NCBI GenBank assembly: GCA_025602915.1
Contig: JAHLJZ010000002.1
Span: forward strand, 1 to 64,000
Reading direction: 5' to 3'
Length of the DNA stretch: 64,000 nucleotides
Source: Paraphysoderma sedebokerense
Lineage: Eukaryota > Blastocladiomycota > Physodermatomycetes > Physodermatales > Physodermataceae
A model generated the notes under the pieces. That model saw only the letters and a program-made list of their open reading frames with translations, had not been told where the DNA came from and made no database searches. This document shows, in pieces, positions 23,947 to 36,158 of the stretch; positions within the stretch are counted from its first letter, which is position 1; each line of letters begins with the position of its first letter. Made by a program: the position numbers and the translations under genes.

Positions 23947-24453
23947 TGTATTTCTTTAGCACTTGACAAAATGGTCTGAAAGTTAGAAGTTGGAGGTTAT
24001 TGCACAGAAGTGATTAATATCTTATTTGAATACTTGTGAGAAGTCGGAATAACGTCTGGGGTTGCATTTCTGAAGATTAATGTGTGATGCAGACAAGAGA
24101 ATTCAGGATTGCAAAGTTTCCAATATCAGAGATAAGGTGGATGTGATAATAATACTAATTGCAAACATTCAACAAATTGTGAATAAACTGCCATTGCCGC
24201 AAAGATAAGATTCAATTTCAATGGTGCGTTGCTGGATAATATTTGCGCGAAGTCATATCTTATCTCTCCCCGAGAAAACCTTTCCTTATCTCCACCGCCC
24301 TTTACCCCCGAGATTGGCGGAACCACCAACACAATGTTAATTCTCAGGATTAAATTATAATCAAATTGACAATGTGCGACGTGCTTAAATGTTTAGTGAA
24401 ATAATCCAATAAAAACTCAAGCCAGTTCTCTAGACAGAGATCGAGACCGCAGT
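23947..24453. promoter_or_regulatory. divergent promoter of niiA and MOT1 with four GATA motifs
   Basis: The 507-base gap between two divergently transcribed cluster genes contains GATAAG at 24131 and 24204 and CTTATC at 24259 and 24285, plus weaker GATAAT sites. GATAAG is the core of the fungal nitrogen GATA factors AreA/NIT2. Clustering of four sites within 160 bases suggests nitrogen-metabolite control of both genes. Binding is inferred, not shown. Confidence 0.65.
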
Positions 24454-25971
24454 ATGTCGACTCAATCACACTGTCCACGTTCATCATCATCGGGTACAGA
24501 GATAGCAGAGTCATCAGCCGATTCTGACACCAGACTCCGCAATGAAATATCACCAGTTTTACCACATCTAATTCTTTCAGACAACAGTCCACCGCGCTTT
24601 ATTTCGGCCTTTCGATCCCGTATTAGTTGGGAAATCGACCACTTCAAGTCTAATTCCTCAATTTCTGAAATATCGGGATCCTTCGGTGACATCGGGACAT
24701 TCCTCCCAATTGCACTGTCTCTTTCATTAACTTCTCAAACCTCTTTCGCTGCATCCCTAGTATTTGCTGGTCTATTTAACATCGTCACTGGATACATATA
24801 CCGAATCCCGATGTGTGTTCAACCTATGAAGGCAATCGCGTCGGTTGGCCTTTCCTCGTCGTTAACACAAAATCAGATTTCAGGGGCAGGTATCACGGTG
24901 GGTCTTGTTATTCTGATATTGGGAATAACAGGAGGCATTGATCTTGTGTATAGGCTTGTTCCAATTAGGGTGATAAGAGGAGTCCAAATGGGAACGGGAA
25001 TGTTATTAGCCACTCGGGGCGTAGAAATGATATTGAAATCCAATGCTTGGAAATTTGTTGAAGGCAGGGAAAACAGCTACTTGTGGATGGATAATTATTT
25101 GACTGCTCTATTCGCGCTTTTAATAGTCCTGGGATTTTACAACAGCAAACGAACGCCGAGCGCATTGATCTTGCTTTTGCTTGGACTAGTATTTGCTATT
25201 ATAAGATTTAGAGCTGATGGAATGGATAAAAAAATGAATGTTCAGTCGACTTGTTCAGTGGTGCTATGGAATCCAATGGTGACTTCACCGTCATGGCGTG
25301 ATTTCAAAACAGGATTTTGGAATGCGGGGTTGGGCCAATTACCGCTTACATTACTCAATTCTGTTATAGCGGTATCAAAGCTCGCGGATGATTTATTTCC
25401 AAATCACTATTCTCGAATTGTTCCGAATCAGTCTTCACCTTTACCTTTCAACATCTACTTACGCCCTGTAGCCTCTACAACCTCTGTCGCAATCACCGTT
25501 GGTCTTATGAATTTAACAGCTTGTTGGTTTGGATCGTTGCCGTTTTGTCACGGAGCAGGAGGATTGGCAGCTCAATATCGCTTCGGTGCCCGGTCAGAAG
25601 TATCACTACTCTTCCTTGGCATCCTTAAAATTATTGCTGGGCTGTTTTTTGGATCTGTTGTCTCAAAAGTGCTGATTTTCTTTCCAGTTAGTATATTAGG
25701 TGTAATGCTCGTCCTGAGTGGAATTGAATTAGCTTGCGCTGCATGGGACGTTGAAGCTGTTAAAGAAAAGAAAATGTTTGTAGTGGTGGTAATAACTGCT
25801 GCGTCAATTATGGGATTTAAGAATGATGGAGTTGGATTCCTTGTTGGAATGGTGTCAAACGGCATTCTGGAAGGAAGTAGTAGAGGATGGAGTTTCAGAA
25901 GAGTGGCAGCTAGAATAGGACATTTGATAAAAACGAAGGAACCCCAGGCAGCGATAGCGGAGGGGCAATAA
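24454..25971 (+). CDS. MOT1: molybdate transporter, MOT1 family
   Basis: One open exon of 505 residues starting at ATG 24454. After a polar N-terminus of about 75 residues, the family core begins with SGSFGDIGTFLPIALSLSL and continues with RIPMCVQPMKAIASVGLSS. A second matching half contains GLGQLPLTLLNSVIAVS and GSLPFCHGAGGLAAQYRFGARS, the hallmark motifs of MOT1 proteins of the SulP-related group, with about ten predicted membrane helices. The family imports molybdate with high affinity in plants and Chlamydomonas. Its place between nitrite reductase and the Moco genes fits supply of molybdenum for nitrate reductase. The 3' end faces the MoaA gene 156 bases away. Confidence 0.9.
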   Translation: MSTQSHCPRSSSSGTEIAESSADSDTRLRNEISPVLPHLILSDNSPPRFISAFRSRISWEIDHFKSNSSISEISGSFGDIGTFLPIALSLSLTSQTSFAASLVFAGLFNIVTGYIYRIPMCVQPMKAIASVGLSSSLTQNQISGAGITVGLVILILGITGGIDLVYRLVPIRVIRGVQMGTGMLLATRGVEMILKSNAWKFVEGRENSYLWMDNYLTALFALLIVLGFYNSKRTPSALILLLLGLVFAIIRFRADGMDKKMNVQSTCSVVLWNPMVTSPSWRDFKTGFWNAGLGQLPLTLLNSVIAVSKLADDLFPNHYSRIVPNQSSPLPFNIYLRPVASTTSVAITVGLMNLTACWFGSLPFCHGAGGLAAQYRFGARSEVSLLFLGILKIIAGLFFGSVVSKVLIFFPVSILGVMLVLSGIELACAAWDVEAVKEKKMFVVVVITAASIMGFKNDGVGFLVGMVSNGILEGSSRGWSFRRVAARIGHLIKTKEPQAAIAEGQ

Positions 25972-26126
25972 ATCGAATGCAGTCTTTTAATTCTGCTCAT
26001 TATGCAAGGTTATAGCGGATGTGAATGAAAATCACGGTCAGCTGGCCGATTATAACTACTAAGAATTTGCAAATCGATAAATGGCCGTTTAATTACATTT
26101 GAATTTTAGATACCAAAATCGACATT

Positions 26127-27586
26127 TTATCCCCCGATTCTAATCATTGGTCTATTTTCGTCGCTCTTCCTCGCCAATTCCATCGTTCCGGCATGTTTTT
26201 CATTTTTACTTTTCACGGCCATCGTTGCAACCCTCATGACCTCCCTTTCGCGCTCTTCTTTGTTCAAAATCTTATCCCTCAATATATATCGCAAATTAAC
26301 TTCCTCAAGGCCATGCAGACAAACTTTTAGATGCCCATCCGCAGTTATTCTTAGTCTATTACAGCTTCCACAAAAATGATCTGACATGGAGCTAATGAAT
26401 CCGACCGTCCCGGCGTAACCAGGTATTTTGAACACTTTGGAAACCGCATTATGACCGTCCAAAGAAGGAGTACGGATTAAGTTGTTGAATTCAAATAGAT
26501 GATGTGAATTAATAAGTGAGATAACTGCGGTGTACGGAACAAAACGAGAGTTTGTCCATTTGTTACCTATCCAAATTTAAGAATTTTGCAAAATTAATCC
26601 AGAAGATGAAAATGAAAAATCAGGCGAAGTAGAGAACCAAAGAAAGATACTCATACCGCCAAATGGCATCCACTCAATAAATCTTACTTCCACATTCATT
26701 TCATTGGTCAACTGGACAAAATCCCCGACTTCATCCTCATTGAACTTCTTCATGACGACACAATTCACTTTGGTCCTCATACCCATCTCTGCGCTCATCT
26801 CAATGCTCTGTAATACTCTTCTCACACTTTCTCCCGACCGTCGTGTAATTAATTCATATTTGGCTGGGATGAGGGTATCCAGTGATATATTGATCGAATT
26901 TAACCCTGCTGAATAAAGTGATGGCAGTTTTCGCAAGAGGGATATGCCGTTTGTGGTAAGAGCGATTGTCCGGAGGCCGTGGTGTTTAAGTTTTGATAAT
27001 CCTTCTATTAATTTTAAATTACACCGACGCAATTAACCAGGGCGTATTTCTTTAGCCAGATATGTAAACGGGAAAGATTTCAACAGACCAATTATATCAA
27101 CTAAATCCTTCCTCACTGTCGGTTCTCCACCTGTTAACCGGATTTTATCAACTCCATTCTCTACAAATAGCTCAGCAATTTTCAAGATCTCGGTCGTAGA
27201 AAGAATGTTTTCGGATGGTGTCAGTTCGATGCCTTCATCAGGCATACAGTATGTACCTATGCAAAATTGTATTCTAGATTAATACTCCACGTTTTGCTGT
27301 TTCGCTCCACCAGATGAGAAAATGATAATAAATTGCAGACAATACATCGTAGATTACACTTTTCAGTCACCGAAATTCTTAAATAATTATGATTTCTACC
27401 AAACGAGTCTCTCAATGTCGGGGTCGGGCCAGACTGTGAAGTTATATCTTTTGAATCCAAAATTGAGACTTGTCGCTTTATGACTGATGTCGAAAACGAT
27501 TGAGTAGGGGTTTTTCTAATGGAGCGGGAAAAGCGGTGGGCATATCGGAATATCCGATGGGGAAAGTTGAATGCGGAGGGTGTCAT
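26127..27586 (-). CDS. moaA: GTP 3',8-cyclase (MoaA/CNX2/MOCS1A type), first step of Moco synthesis
   Basis: Four exons (27586-27346, 27256-27089, 27004-26657, 26566-26127) give 398 residues. It is a radical SAM enzyme converting GTP to the precursor of cyclic pyranopterin monophosphate together with MoaC. An Arg/Ser-rich N-terminus suggests mitochondrial import. The radical SAM cluster motif CNLRCTYC is assembled across the first intron (27345-27257), which supports that splice. [11 protein letters not shown] follows. The C-terminal part has the second cluster cysteines in [19 protein letters not shown]. The protein ends in the Gly-Gly tail (RPMIRIGG) essential in MoaA proteins. [16 protein letters not shown] is the usual central motif. 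It is not fused to MoaC, unlike Aspergillus cnxABC. It is convergent with MOT1 and divergent from the MoaD gene. Confidence 0.95.
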
Positions 27587-28139
27587 CTTTTTGGTTGCAG
27601 AAATGAGTGCAAATATGGATAGGTGATCGAATGACTGTCTGTTGTGTTACAAAATATAGAATCCAGAAGGAGCGCTACTTAGGATTGAATTTGTCCCTTC
27701 CTTTGTTTCGCAAAATCAATTCAGACGTAAAATTCGGCGTTTTGATTATCTTATCAGTCCCTTATCAGCAGTACTTTCTTTCACCAGCGCTCGCGTACCG
27801 AGAAGTTGTCATCCGGTGATAAGGAATTGGAACTAAGCTGCATAGATGCAGATAGCCATATTAAGATAAGAGTTAATCCACATGTTGATTTCAGGATGTT
27901 GTGATGTCATCCATTAAAGTTCCTTTCTCCCATAGTAGTACATAAACTTTGTATTCAAATTTTATTTTTTTTGGATAGATAAATACATATGAAGATTGCG
28001 CAAGAAGAGAAATTGCACCAAGTTACTGCTTCTGGCGTGGTACTAGTAGTTTTCTTGAAATCTTGGCACTATCGTTTATTGCTAATCGACCAACCTAAAC
28101 GATTCTTTCCATTTTCATCCTCCTCATCACACTGGCTAG
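27587..28139. promoter_or_regulatory. divergent promoter of MoaA and MoaD genes with four GATA motifs
   Basis: CTTATC occurs at 27750 and 27761, GATAAG at 27818 and 27865. The two CTTATC sites are spaced 11 bases apart, about one helical turn. The arrangement mirrors the niiA/MOT1 promoter and suggests the same GATA factor controls the cofactor genes. Confidence 0.65.
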
Positions 28140-28544
28140 ATGTACGGTCCAATACCTGCGAATCCCAAGTCCATGACGGTAACGATTCTGTACTTTGCTC
28201 GAGCGCGGGAGCTGACTTCAAAATCATCCGAAACCATTTCAATCCAAACTCATGCTGAAAGTCTCCGTCAGCATATCAAATTGTTTTCCATTAAACAATT
28301 GTTGGACCTTTTATTCTCACGATATCCACAGTTAAATCTAATAAAGAACTCGTTGATGGTGGCATTAAATGGAAATTACATAGAATTGGATGACGATGAT
28401 AGTTCTTTTGGTGTGGTGTTCGAGGGCGAAAAAGCCAAAGGAGGGAAGGAAGATGTTAGAATTCAAGAAGGACAGAGTTACAAAGATTGTTATATAAAGG
28501 ACGGTGACGAAATTGCGATTATTCCTCCGTTGAGTGGGGGTTGA
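28140..28544 (+). CDS. cnxG: molybdopterin synthase small subunit (MoaD/MOCS2A type)
   Basis: A single exon of 134 residues from ATG 28140; an in-frame ATG at 28173 gives a start (MTVTILYFARAREL) closer to other family members and may be the true one. The ubiquitin-like fold is recognisable from TVTILYFARARELT, ALNGNYIE, and the C-terminal DGDEIAIIPPLSGG. The terminal Gly-Gly is thiocarboxylated by a MoeB/UBA4-type enzyme, not encoded in this window, and delivers sulfur to cPMP inside the MoaD-MoaE synthase. The gene is convergent with the large-subunit gene 350 bases downstream. A longer loop (GEKAKGGKED) than usual lies before the last strands. Confidence 0.92.
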   Translation: MYGPIPANPKSMTVTILYFARARELTSKSSETISIQTHAESLRQHIKLFSIKQLLDLLFSRYPQLNLIKNSLMVALNGNYIELDDDDSSFGVVFEGEKAKGGKEDVRIQEGQSYKDCYIKDGDEIAIIPPLSGG

Positions 28545-28895
28545 TCAGTGGTTAGCAGGGTTATTCACTTTTAATGGCAATATCATACATAGCCAAGTTA
28601 TGTTAGTTTACCTTGCGATTAAATTCATACTTTGCTTAGATCAATAAAACATTTTTATACACACAACGCCATTTGGTATGAAGACATCATGATTAAACAT
28701 AAACCCCCGGGAAAAGTGTAGCTTTGTGGTTCTGCAGCACAGTATAAGTTAATTTTACATTTATTCTATTGATATCATAAAGTTTTGAAGATTGGAAGAC
28801 CACCTATGCGATGGGGGCATATCGGCACCTTTAAACAGCGTTAAATCTTGACTTCTCATATCATCACCATCATCGATTTTCCTTCCGAAAGAAGA

Positions 28896-29496
28896 TTACC
28901 TCTCGACTTTCTGTTTCTCTCGTTCCTTCCTCCTGCATCCTTCGCACTCTCCGTTCTCCTTCCAAGAACTCTCACCGTCCTCATACATCTCCTTCTTCCA
29001 AATCGGAACCCGTCTCTTCAACTCATCAATCAAATAATTTACGGCTTCCAATCCTTCTTTCCTATGAGGTGACGATACCGCAATGATGACAGAGTCTTTT
29101 CCTACGGGTACTAGCCCGATTCGATGTGAGACGGCGATATTAAGGATGGAAGGATACTTTCGTCGGGTTTCGGTCACAAGAATTTGAAGTTGCTGTTTCG
29201 CCATGGGGACATAGGATTCATAGTGTAGAGTTAGGACCTTTTTACCTAAATATATCGGAATATTCAGTTGTAAATGTTTATGGGTCCCTTAACAAAACCT
29301 ACAACAGCTGTCGCACCAGCTATAACAATATTACGAAATCATAAGGTACGAGATTAGAGAGTTTAATTGACATACCATTGAAATTGTTTCTTGTAGTTCC
29401 TGAAAAAGTAGATATAGCCCCAGCTTTATCATCTCTAACTTGATCAAATATCTTTTTAAACTCTAATGGTCCTTCAGATATAGATACAAAATCCAT
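28896..29496 (-). CDS. cnxH: molybdopterin synthase large subunit (MoaE/MOCS2B type)
   Basis: Two exons (29496-29376 and 29245-28896) encode 156 residues from ATG 29496; the TTG six bases upstream is not a likely start. MoaE binds cPMP and, with thiocarboxylated MoaD, inserts the dithiolene sulfurs to make molybdopterin. Family landmarks are FSGTTRNNFNGKKVLTLHYE at the exon junction, VSHRIGLVPVGKDSVIIAVS, SPHRKEGLEAVNYLIDELK, and RVPIWKKE near the end. The last 20 residues are a charged extension. It is divergent from the nitrate reductase gene, sharing a GATA-rich promoter with its main client. Confidence 0.94.
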
Positions 29497-29902
29497 TTTC
29501 AATGAATTGTCTTATTTGTGACTTAAGACTGAAACCGACTACGGACTAGGTTGCAGAACGTTGTATATAGCCTTACTAGGTTTCTATCTAGTGTTCATGA
29601 TTATCCATTGCCTCAAAAATGCACAATCGCATGGTTTCGCTGATAAGACGAATTTATCAAAGAGCCACAACCGTGTTTGCTTATCTTTCCCGCGTATTAT
29701 CGACTTTGGATATCTCGTCCGCCAGCATCACCTTATCTACGATACGCAACGCCTTATTACAATTCCAAATTTTCAACATCCCAACAATTTCATTATCCAT
29801 GTTATCAACCTCATCGCTGATATAGATATTCAATTTCCAACGGAAATCTCAGTGTATTCCATTTTTGTCTTCGTCGATTAATATCTCTAAAGCTTAGAAA
29901 AA
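29497..29902. promoter_or_regulatory. divergent promoter of MoaE and nitrate reductase genes with three GATA motifs
   Basis: GATAAG at 29642 and CTTATC at 29680 and 29732 lie within 100 bases in the 406-base gap. The spacing and sequence match the other divergent promoters in the cluster. Confidence 0.6.
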
Positions 29903-32900
29903 ATGTTGTCAAGACTTGAAACCATTAGCTCTCACCAACCCAATAGCAAAAAAAAGACCTCAATCATCGCATCTGTTGCCCGATCCACTGATCCCAAATT
30001 TTTGAAATCTCTCAATTATGTCCCCGCGGAAATTTATAAAGCCGATACCAAAACTCCTGATAATTGGATATACAGAGAATCGGCGATGGTTCGGTTAACC
30101 GGGAAGCATCCGTTTAATGCAGAACCTCCATTGGATATGCTTATGTCTAACGGATTCATCACACCGACTGCATTACATTATGTCAGAAATCATGGTGCTG
30201 TGCCGAAGTGTGAGTTTGAAAAGTTTAGGTTGAGTGTTGATGGGTGAGTTGTAGCGTTTTTCACCCGGATAACTGCATTTCCCTGTCTCTTTATCACCAA
30301 TTTGGTCACGAATTGATGCTTAATAATCTTTCGACGAAGTTAGTCTCGTCTCGAACCCCATGTCTTTCACCATGCAGGATATTCTCTCAATGCCGTCCGT
30401 CATATTACCTGTAACGCTTGTCTGTGCTGGCAATCGCCGCAAAGAGCAGAATATGATCAAACAAAGTAAAGGCTTTAGTTGGGGTCCTTCGGCTGTTAGT
30501 ACTGCGGTTTGGAAAGGTGTTTTACTGAAGGATGTATTGGACCGTTGTTGTATTGTACAACCTGAGAGCAGTTATGATTGTTAGTGTCCTATTTCCTTTG
30601 ATATCGTCGGATCGTAACTTAGCTAAAGTTGGAAACTCTCTGTGAATTTAAAGTTCCCGACGTAACCCACCACGTCGGCTTTGAAGGAATCGAAACTTTA
30701 CCGGGCGGATTCTATGGTACCAGTATCCCTTACGAAATCGCAATGGACCCCACCAACGATATTATTCTCGCTTATGAAATGAACGGTCTTCCGCTTACGC
30801 CTGACCACGGATATCCTCTGCGTATCATCATCCCTGGTTACATTGGCGGACGTATGATCAAATGGTTGCATCGCATAACAATCACTAAAACAGAATCACA
30901 ATCTCATTATCATTTCCACGATAACCGTGTTTTACCGTCGCACGTTGACGCTGATTTAGCCAGTTCCGGAAAATGGTGGTTCAAACCTGAATACATTATC
31001 AATCAGCTTAACATCAATTCCGTCATATCCTCGCCTGGTCATGCCGAAGTTATCAATCCTATCACCCATCCTACGTATACTCTTGCCGGATATGCTTATA
31101 CTGGGGGCGGTCGTAAAATTACTCGAGTCGAGGTCTCTTTTGATGGTGGTGCAACATGGGAGTTGACTGAGGTAGAAAGATCGGAGTCAAGATCGATAGA
31201 CATTATTCGAAGGTTATACGGTGATTTGTCTACTAAACAACCATCAAATGTGAAGAGAGCTGGTGCTAGTATCGGCAGATATTGGTGCTGGGTATTTTGG
31301 AAGTTAACTATCTCCTCATCAAAATTGATCCGGTGTAATGAAGTTGTCGTTAGAGCTTGGGATTCCGGTTTGAATACGCAACCGGTAAGTACATTCTTTG
31401 GATTATTCAAAATGTAACAGAAATCTGATAAGTTTTCTCTTAACGTTATGGACACCTTTAGGATAAACCGACTTGGAACGTTATGGGAATGATGCAAAAC
31501 TCTTGGTTTAGAGTTAAAGTTCATCTTATTTCTTCCTCTTCTAATGATTTACGACTTCAATGTGAACATCCTACCCAGCCAGGTAATCTTGTGGGTGGAT
31601 GGATGGTCCCTCCTTCAAATCGATCACAGGCTCAGTTTGAAAGACCCAAATATACGGAGAGATCGACTGACGGCGAAACGAATGGGGGGGTGTATGGGCT
31701 GACGATAGAGGATGTGTTGAAGCATGATAAAGAAGACGATTGTTGGATTATTGTGGAGAATAAGGTTTTCGATGTCACAACATTTTTAAAGGAACATCCC
31801 GGAGGTTTGGTTTGATACTTTTCTCATCTCTATGTGCGTAATTTTAAGCTCTCAATTCTCAGGTGCGGAGAGCATCACAATGAATGCCGGCGCTGACTGT
31901 ACCGAAGAATTTAACGCGATTCATTCTACAAAAGCTCACGACATGTTGAAAAACTGGTACATCGGTGACATCGTCGATTCTCTAACTGCTTCTCCTCTTC
32001 CATCCTTGGTTTCTCCTCCCCTGCCAGCACCCGTTGCACATTCTTCGGCACTTTTATCACTAGACGGAAAATCTCGTACTCCCCTCAAACTTCATTCTAA
32101 AACCATCATATCGCACGATACCCGTATCTTCCGGTTCTCCCTGGCCTCGTTGAACCACCGGTTAGGGCTACCAATTGGAAATCATGTTTACATCTGTGCC
32201 CGTAAAGCAGGGAGCTTAATCATGCGAGCGTATACTCCTATTTCATCCGATGAATTATTAGGATACGTTGATTTTTTAATTAAGGTGTACTACAAAAATA
32301 TTCATCCAAAGTTCCCTGAGGGTGGTGCGATGACGCAATATTTGGATGAATTAAAAGTTGGTGATGAAATTGAAGTCAAGGTGATTACTATTTTCTAAAG
32401 CTATGTGTAATGACTAATCATCCGTGTTGGGTAAAATATAACTCTCACCCCGTTCAACCTGATCGATGTTCCGAAATAGGGTCCTATTGGTCACTTCACA
32501 TACCTAGGCAACGGTTACTTTAAAGCCAACAAAACTCTTCGTCAGACGTCGCATATTTCAATGGTAGCAGGTGGAACCGGCATAACGCCAATGCTCCAAC
32601 TCATTCAACATATACTTTCTTCTCCAACTGACAGAACAAAGCTGTCTTTAATTTACGCGAATCGAACACCGGAGGATATTCTTCTCAAAGATAAACTTGA
32701 TAATTGGGCACATTTGTTCCCTACTCAATTTAAAGTTTATTATACCGTTGATTCAGGTTATACTGAAGAATGGAAAGGTGGAAAGGGACATGTATGTTTG
32801 GAAATGTGTAAGGAGGCGTTTCATTGTGAGAAAGAAAAAACAGCGGAAGCCCATTTGGAATCAATTGCGGTTACATGTGGACCTCCAGGGATGATTGAAC

Positions 32901-32962
32901 ATTGTGTAATGCCCATTTTTGAAAAGCTGGGGTATGATGAAAACCATCGGTTTGCGTTTTAG
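29903..32962 (+). CDS. niaD: assimilatory nitrate reductase (Moco, cytochrome b5, FAD)
   Basis: Six exons (29903-30243, 30344-30554, 30629-31384, 31462-31804, 31863-32380, 32480-32962) give 883 residues, normal for eukaryotic nitrate reductase. The enzyme reduces nitrate to nitrite in the cytosol. Order of parts: a Moco domain with the molybdenum-ligating Cys in [13 protein letters not shown] (about residue 141) and the cofactor motifs [17 protein letters not shown] and [11 protein letters not shown]; a dimer region; a cytochrome b5 domain with haem ligands in EHPGG and HSTKA (about 548 and 571); an FAD domain with [10 protein letters not shown]; and an NAD(P)H domain with [10 protein letters not shown] and CGPPGM, ending in Phe. 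The second splice donor (30555) is the least certain. Its 3' end faces the MogA-MoeA gene. Confidence 0.95.
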
Positions 32963-33245
32963 AATCATCCTCGTTCCAGCATTATGCTTGCAAAATAAAT
33001 ATATTTTCTACCCGTTCGTATGCAAATAATTGTGTCACAATCAGCATCCAATTGGGACTTCTTGGTCCTCGTTATTCTTCCTTGCAACAACCTGAGTGAG
33101 TCAATTTCGGACGGGCCCTCTCCAAATCCCATTTTTATATTCAATTGGTAGTGGTTTCCGGCAGAAGTTATTCAATTTTATTATAGTTGACTAATGATGT
33201 AAACTATTACTACTACTCGCTCCATTTCCCGATACCACTTTCAAA

Positions 33246-35807
33246 CTATTCTATCATTGAAATAACTAAAGCGTTAACAACTTCTCCAGCTTCAAGTACT
33301 CTCCGCCCAATTTCATTTCCAGAAGGTAATATTAACAATCCATTAGCACCTTTAAGTGAAATCATCCGTGACGAATGTTGTTGCCCTGTTGACTTGGCTT
33401 TAATACATGACAAACCATTGTTCATCGACGTTTGATAAGAAAGAATGGCGCGATGATATTCGGGTCTGAAAGGATCCAGTTGGATTGAGTGAGACAACTA
33501 GATCAAAAGCGAATGTAAATGAAAAGAATCAGAAAATTGCACAAATATGGGCTCCCAGTTAAAAATATGATATGTGCATACTTCAACTGTTACTGTCGGA
33601 TAGTCGTAGTGCTTCATTCCAACTAATTGCCTGAGAAGGGGCACAACAAAAACATGAAATGTGACTAAGGCGGAAACTGGATTGCCCGGCAAACAAAAAA
33701 GAAACTTTTCTTTCAAAGTTAAAGTATGATTGGTAGGATCTTGATTGGCTGGAACAGTTGCAAAAGTAATTGGTTTCCTAAGGTCGCAAAAATTAGGTGT
33801 ATCAACAGATTGGGCAGCAGACATGCGGGAAGAAAAGCTTATAATACCCTGGTTTCATCTTTACACGGCCAAAATGTATGGTTGCGCCCAAATTACGAAC
33901 CAAAATGTCTTTCATAAAATCTTTCTCACCCATCGATACACCACCCGTTGATATGACAACGTCCGAAACGGAAATCGCCTTTTTCAAAGCACTGGTTAAG
34001 GAGACGACGCTTACAAGATGAAAATTTATTAGACCGAGATGTTGGAGTGGTAAAATTATTTAAGAGACATACTCGTCAGATATGACTCCGAAATCGACGA
34101 TTTTGGCACCGATAGCAGTCAATGCTGTTTGAAGAGTGATGGAGTTCACATTTCGCACTTGGCCACAAGCAAGATCTGGTGAATCAAAGTTGACGATTTC
34201 GTTTCCTGTAGAGAGCAATGCAACTGTTGGTCGGCGAAAAGTGAGAACCTTCGACGCAAAGAAATGTTAGACATTCGAAACACAGCAATGAAAGAAAAAA
34301 TCTTCTAACGCTTGTTTCTCCCACACTACACAAAAGCCCGATATCACCTCCAATAGAGCTAATGTGATCCCCCTTTTTCATGATCACCTCACCATTGTGA
34401 ACATCGCAACCAACATTCCGCACATTTTCACCCTCTACTACAATTTGATTGATTCTTACTTCACACTCTTCTCCATCGTCAGAGACGCGTACGTTCTCCG
34501 TATTCTCAACCATAACGACTGCATTTGCGTTCGGTGGAAGTGGTGCTCCAGTGGTAATACGACAGATTTGGCCAGTTTTAAGGTTGGGTAATCTAGTGGC
34601 CACTTTTTCAGCCGTAACAGTGGCAGTGACTGGGTAGACCCCGGGACCGTCCGAAGCTGAATACAATATTGGTACATGGATACTGGAGCAAAATATATGG
34701 GTCAAGGATATTCACCTATGACGGCATAGCCATCAACAATGGAAGCATCCCAGGAAGGCGCCGACTCTCTTGCAACTACCTCATGAGACAGTACTCTACC
34801 TACTAGATCTGGACCAACCCTGGTCTCTTCGGTATTTAACGGAGAAACATGTCTGTAGATGAGTCGTTTCGCCTCATCCACACTGACCATCGGATATAGT
34901 GACTTCCGTGGCCGACCTGCAACTACTTTGGTAGAATATCAATAAATCAATGTATTTGGACAAGTAGTACCCATAATATCGCATCTTACCAGCAGCTGTT
35001 TGTTCTTGGAAGTCATCTAGTTGAGAGCAACGACAACTATTTTGACTTGACAGATTTGATTTTGACTTATTGATTTCGGCTTCCTTGTTTGAATCATCTA
35101 CAGCTTCGTGGGCTTCTCTGCCGCTTCCACCACGCAAAAGTTCGATGATATGTTTGAAGCCAGGAAGAATAGCCGATAGATTTTCGGTCGCTCCATTAAC
35201 ACTAAACGCAAATGGTTACCCGCTTGAGCTATTTATATCATAGCTTTGCAACATAAATACCTTCCTGGGAGAGTGATGATGAGACTATGTTTCCTTACTC
35301 CACATACTGGACGGGAAAACATCGCGAAAGGAGTGACTTTTAGGGAAGTTGCTATCATAGTAATGTCCAAACCACTGGCGAATTTGTCGATCAGCGGTCG
35401 AATTGCCTCTGGAGTGACATCCCAACTACCAAACCCCTACAAAAATCGACGAAATATAAGGAATCAATGATGACCGCTGTCCTTATGAAGACATCAACAA
35501 ACAGTCCCCCCTGTGGTGATGACGACATCCAAAGAATGCGTATCGACCCATTCTTTGATCACTTCCTGAATATCCTCTATCTCATCTGGCACCACTTTTG
35601 TCGAACTAAATTCGATATCAAAATGTGATGAGAGATAGTTCTCAATCAATTCTTGCAATGCTGGGCCGGATCTATCAATGGCCTCACCGCGGGACACACG
35701 GTCGCTTACTATTAAGGGAGGTTGAATGTTAGAGTACAGAGTTATGATTTGAAGAAAGAGATGTGCTTGCCCGTCAATAAGCCTATTCGAATAAACTTTA
35801 TGTTCAT
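33246..35807 (-). CDS. cnxE: gephyrin-like molybdenum insertase, MogA-MoeA fusion
   Basis: Ten exons, all in phase, give 654 residues. It adenylates molybdopterin (MogA-like G domain) and inserts molybdate (MoeA-like E domain), finishing Moco. The G domain starts [17 protein letters not shown] and contains [17 protein letters not shown] and [13 protein letters not shown] Ser/Asn-rich linker joins it to the E domain from [17 protein letters not shown], with [59 protein letters not shown] and [18 protein letters not shown], closing with domain IV ([11 protein letters not shown]). The G-then-E order is that of gephyrin, opposite to plant CNX1. Exon 1 (35807-35771) is followed by a GC-AG intron, required because it restores LLTVSDR in frame. 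It is convergent with nitrate reductase. Confidence 0.94.
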
Positions 35808-36158
35808 CTGGAATTTTTCTAGAAAAAAACCGTATTTGGTAGTTGGTGGAAAGGAAGTTGAATTAACTCAGGGAACAGTTACAATCCGTCACAATTGATA
35901 AGAGGCGAGCCGATAACGCTATCATGAATTCACATGTCGAACCGATATGGATTTTTGATTGATTGGTGTGTGCAGAACGTAAAAAATCATTCCGGGATTT
36001 CCTTGTAGTGATCTGCACGAGACAAAGCTCTCTAACACCTAGCAATAAACTCAATAATAATATAGTAATTTATACGAAAGCTAACTGATACATAAACTTA
36101 AACAAAGACGTATACGGTTAGATGCAATATATATATTTATTATATATAGTCTTTCAAA

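Noticed and set aside
29903-32962. Reading nitrate reductase as a pseudogene because of stops near 30585 and 31415
   Set aside because: Those stops lie in introns; splicing gives a full-length protein with all cofactor motifs.
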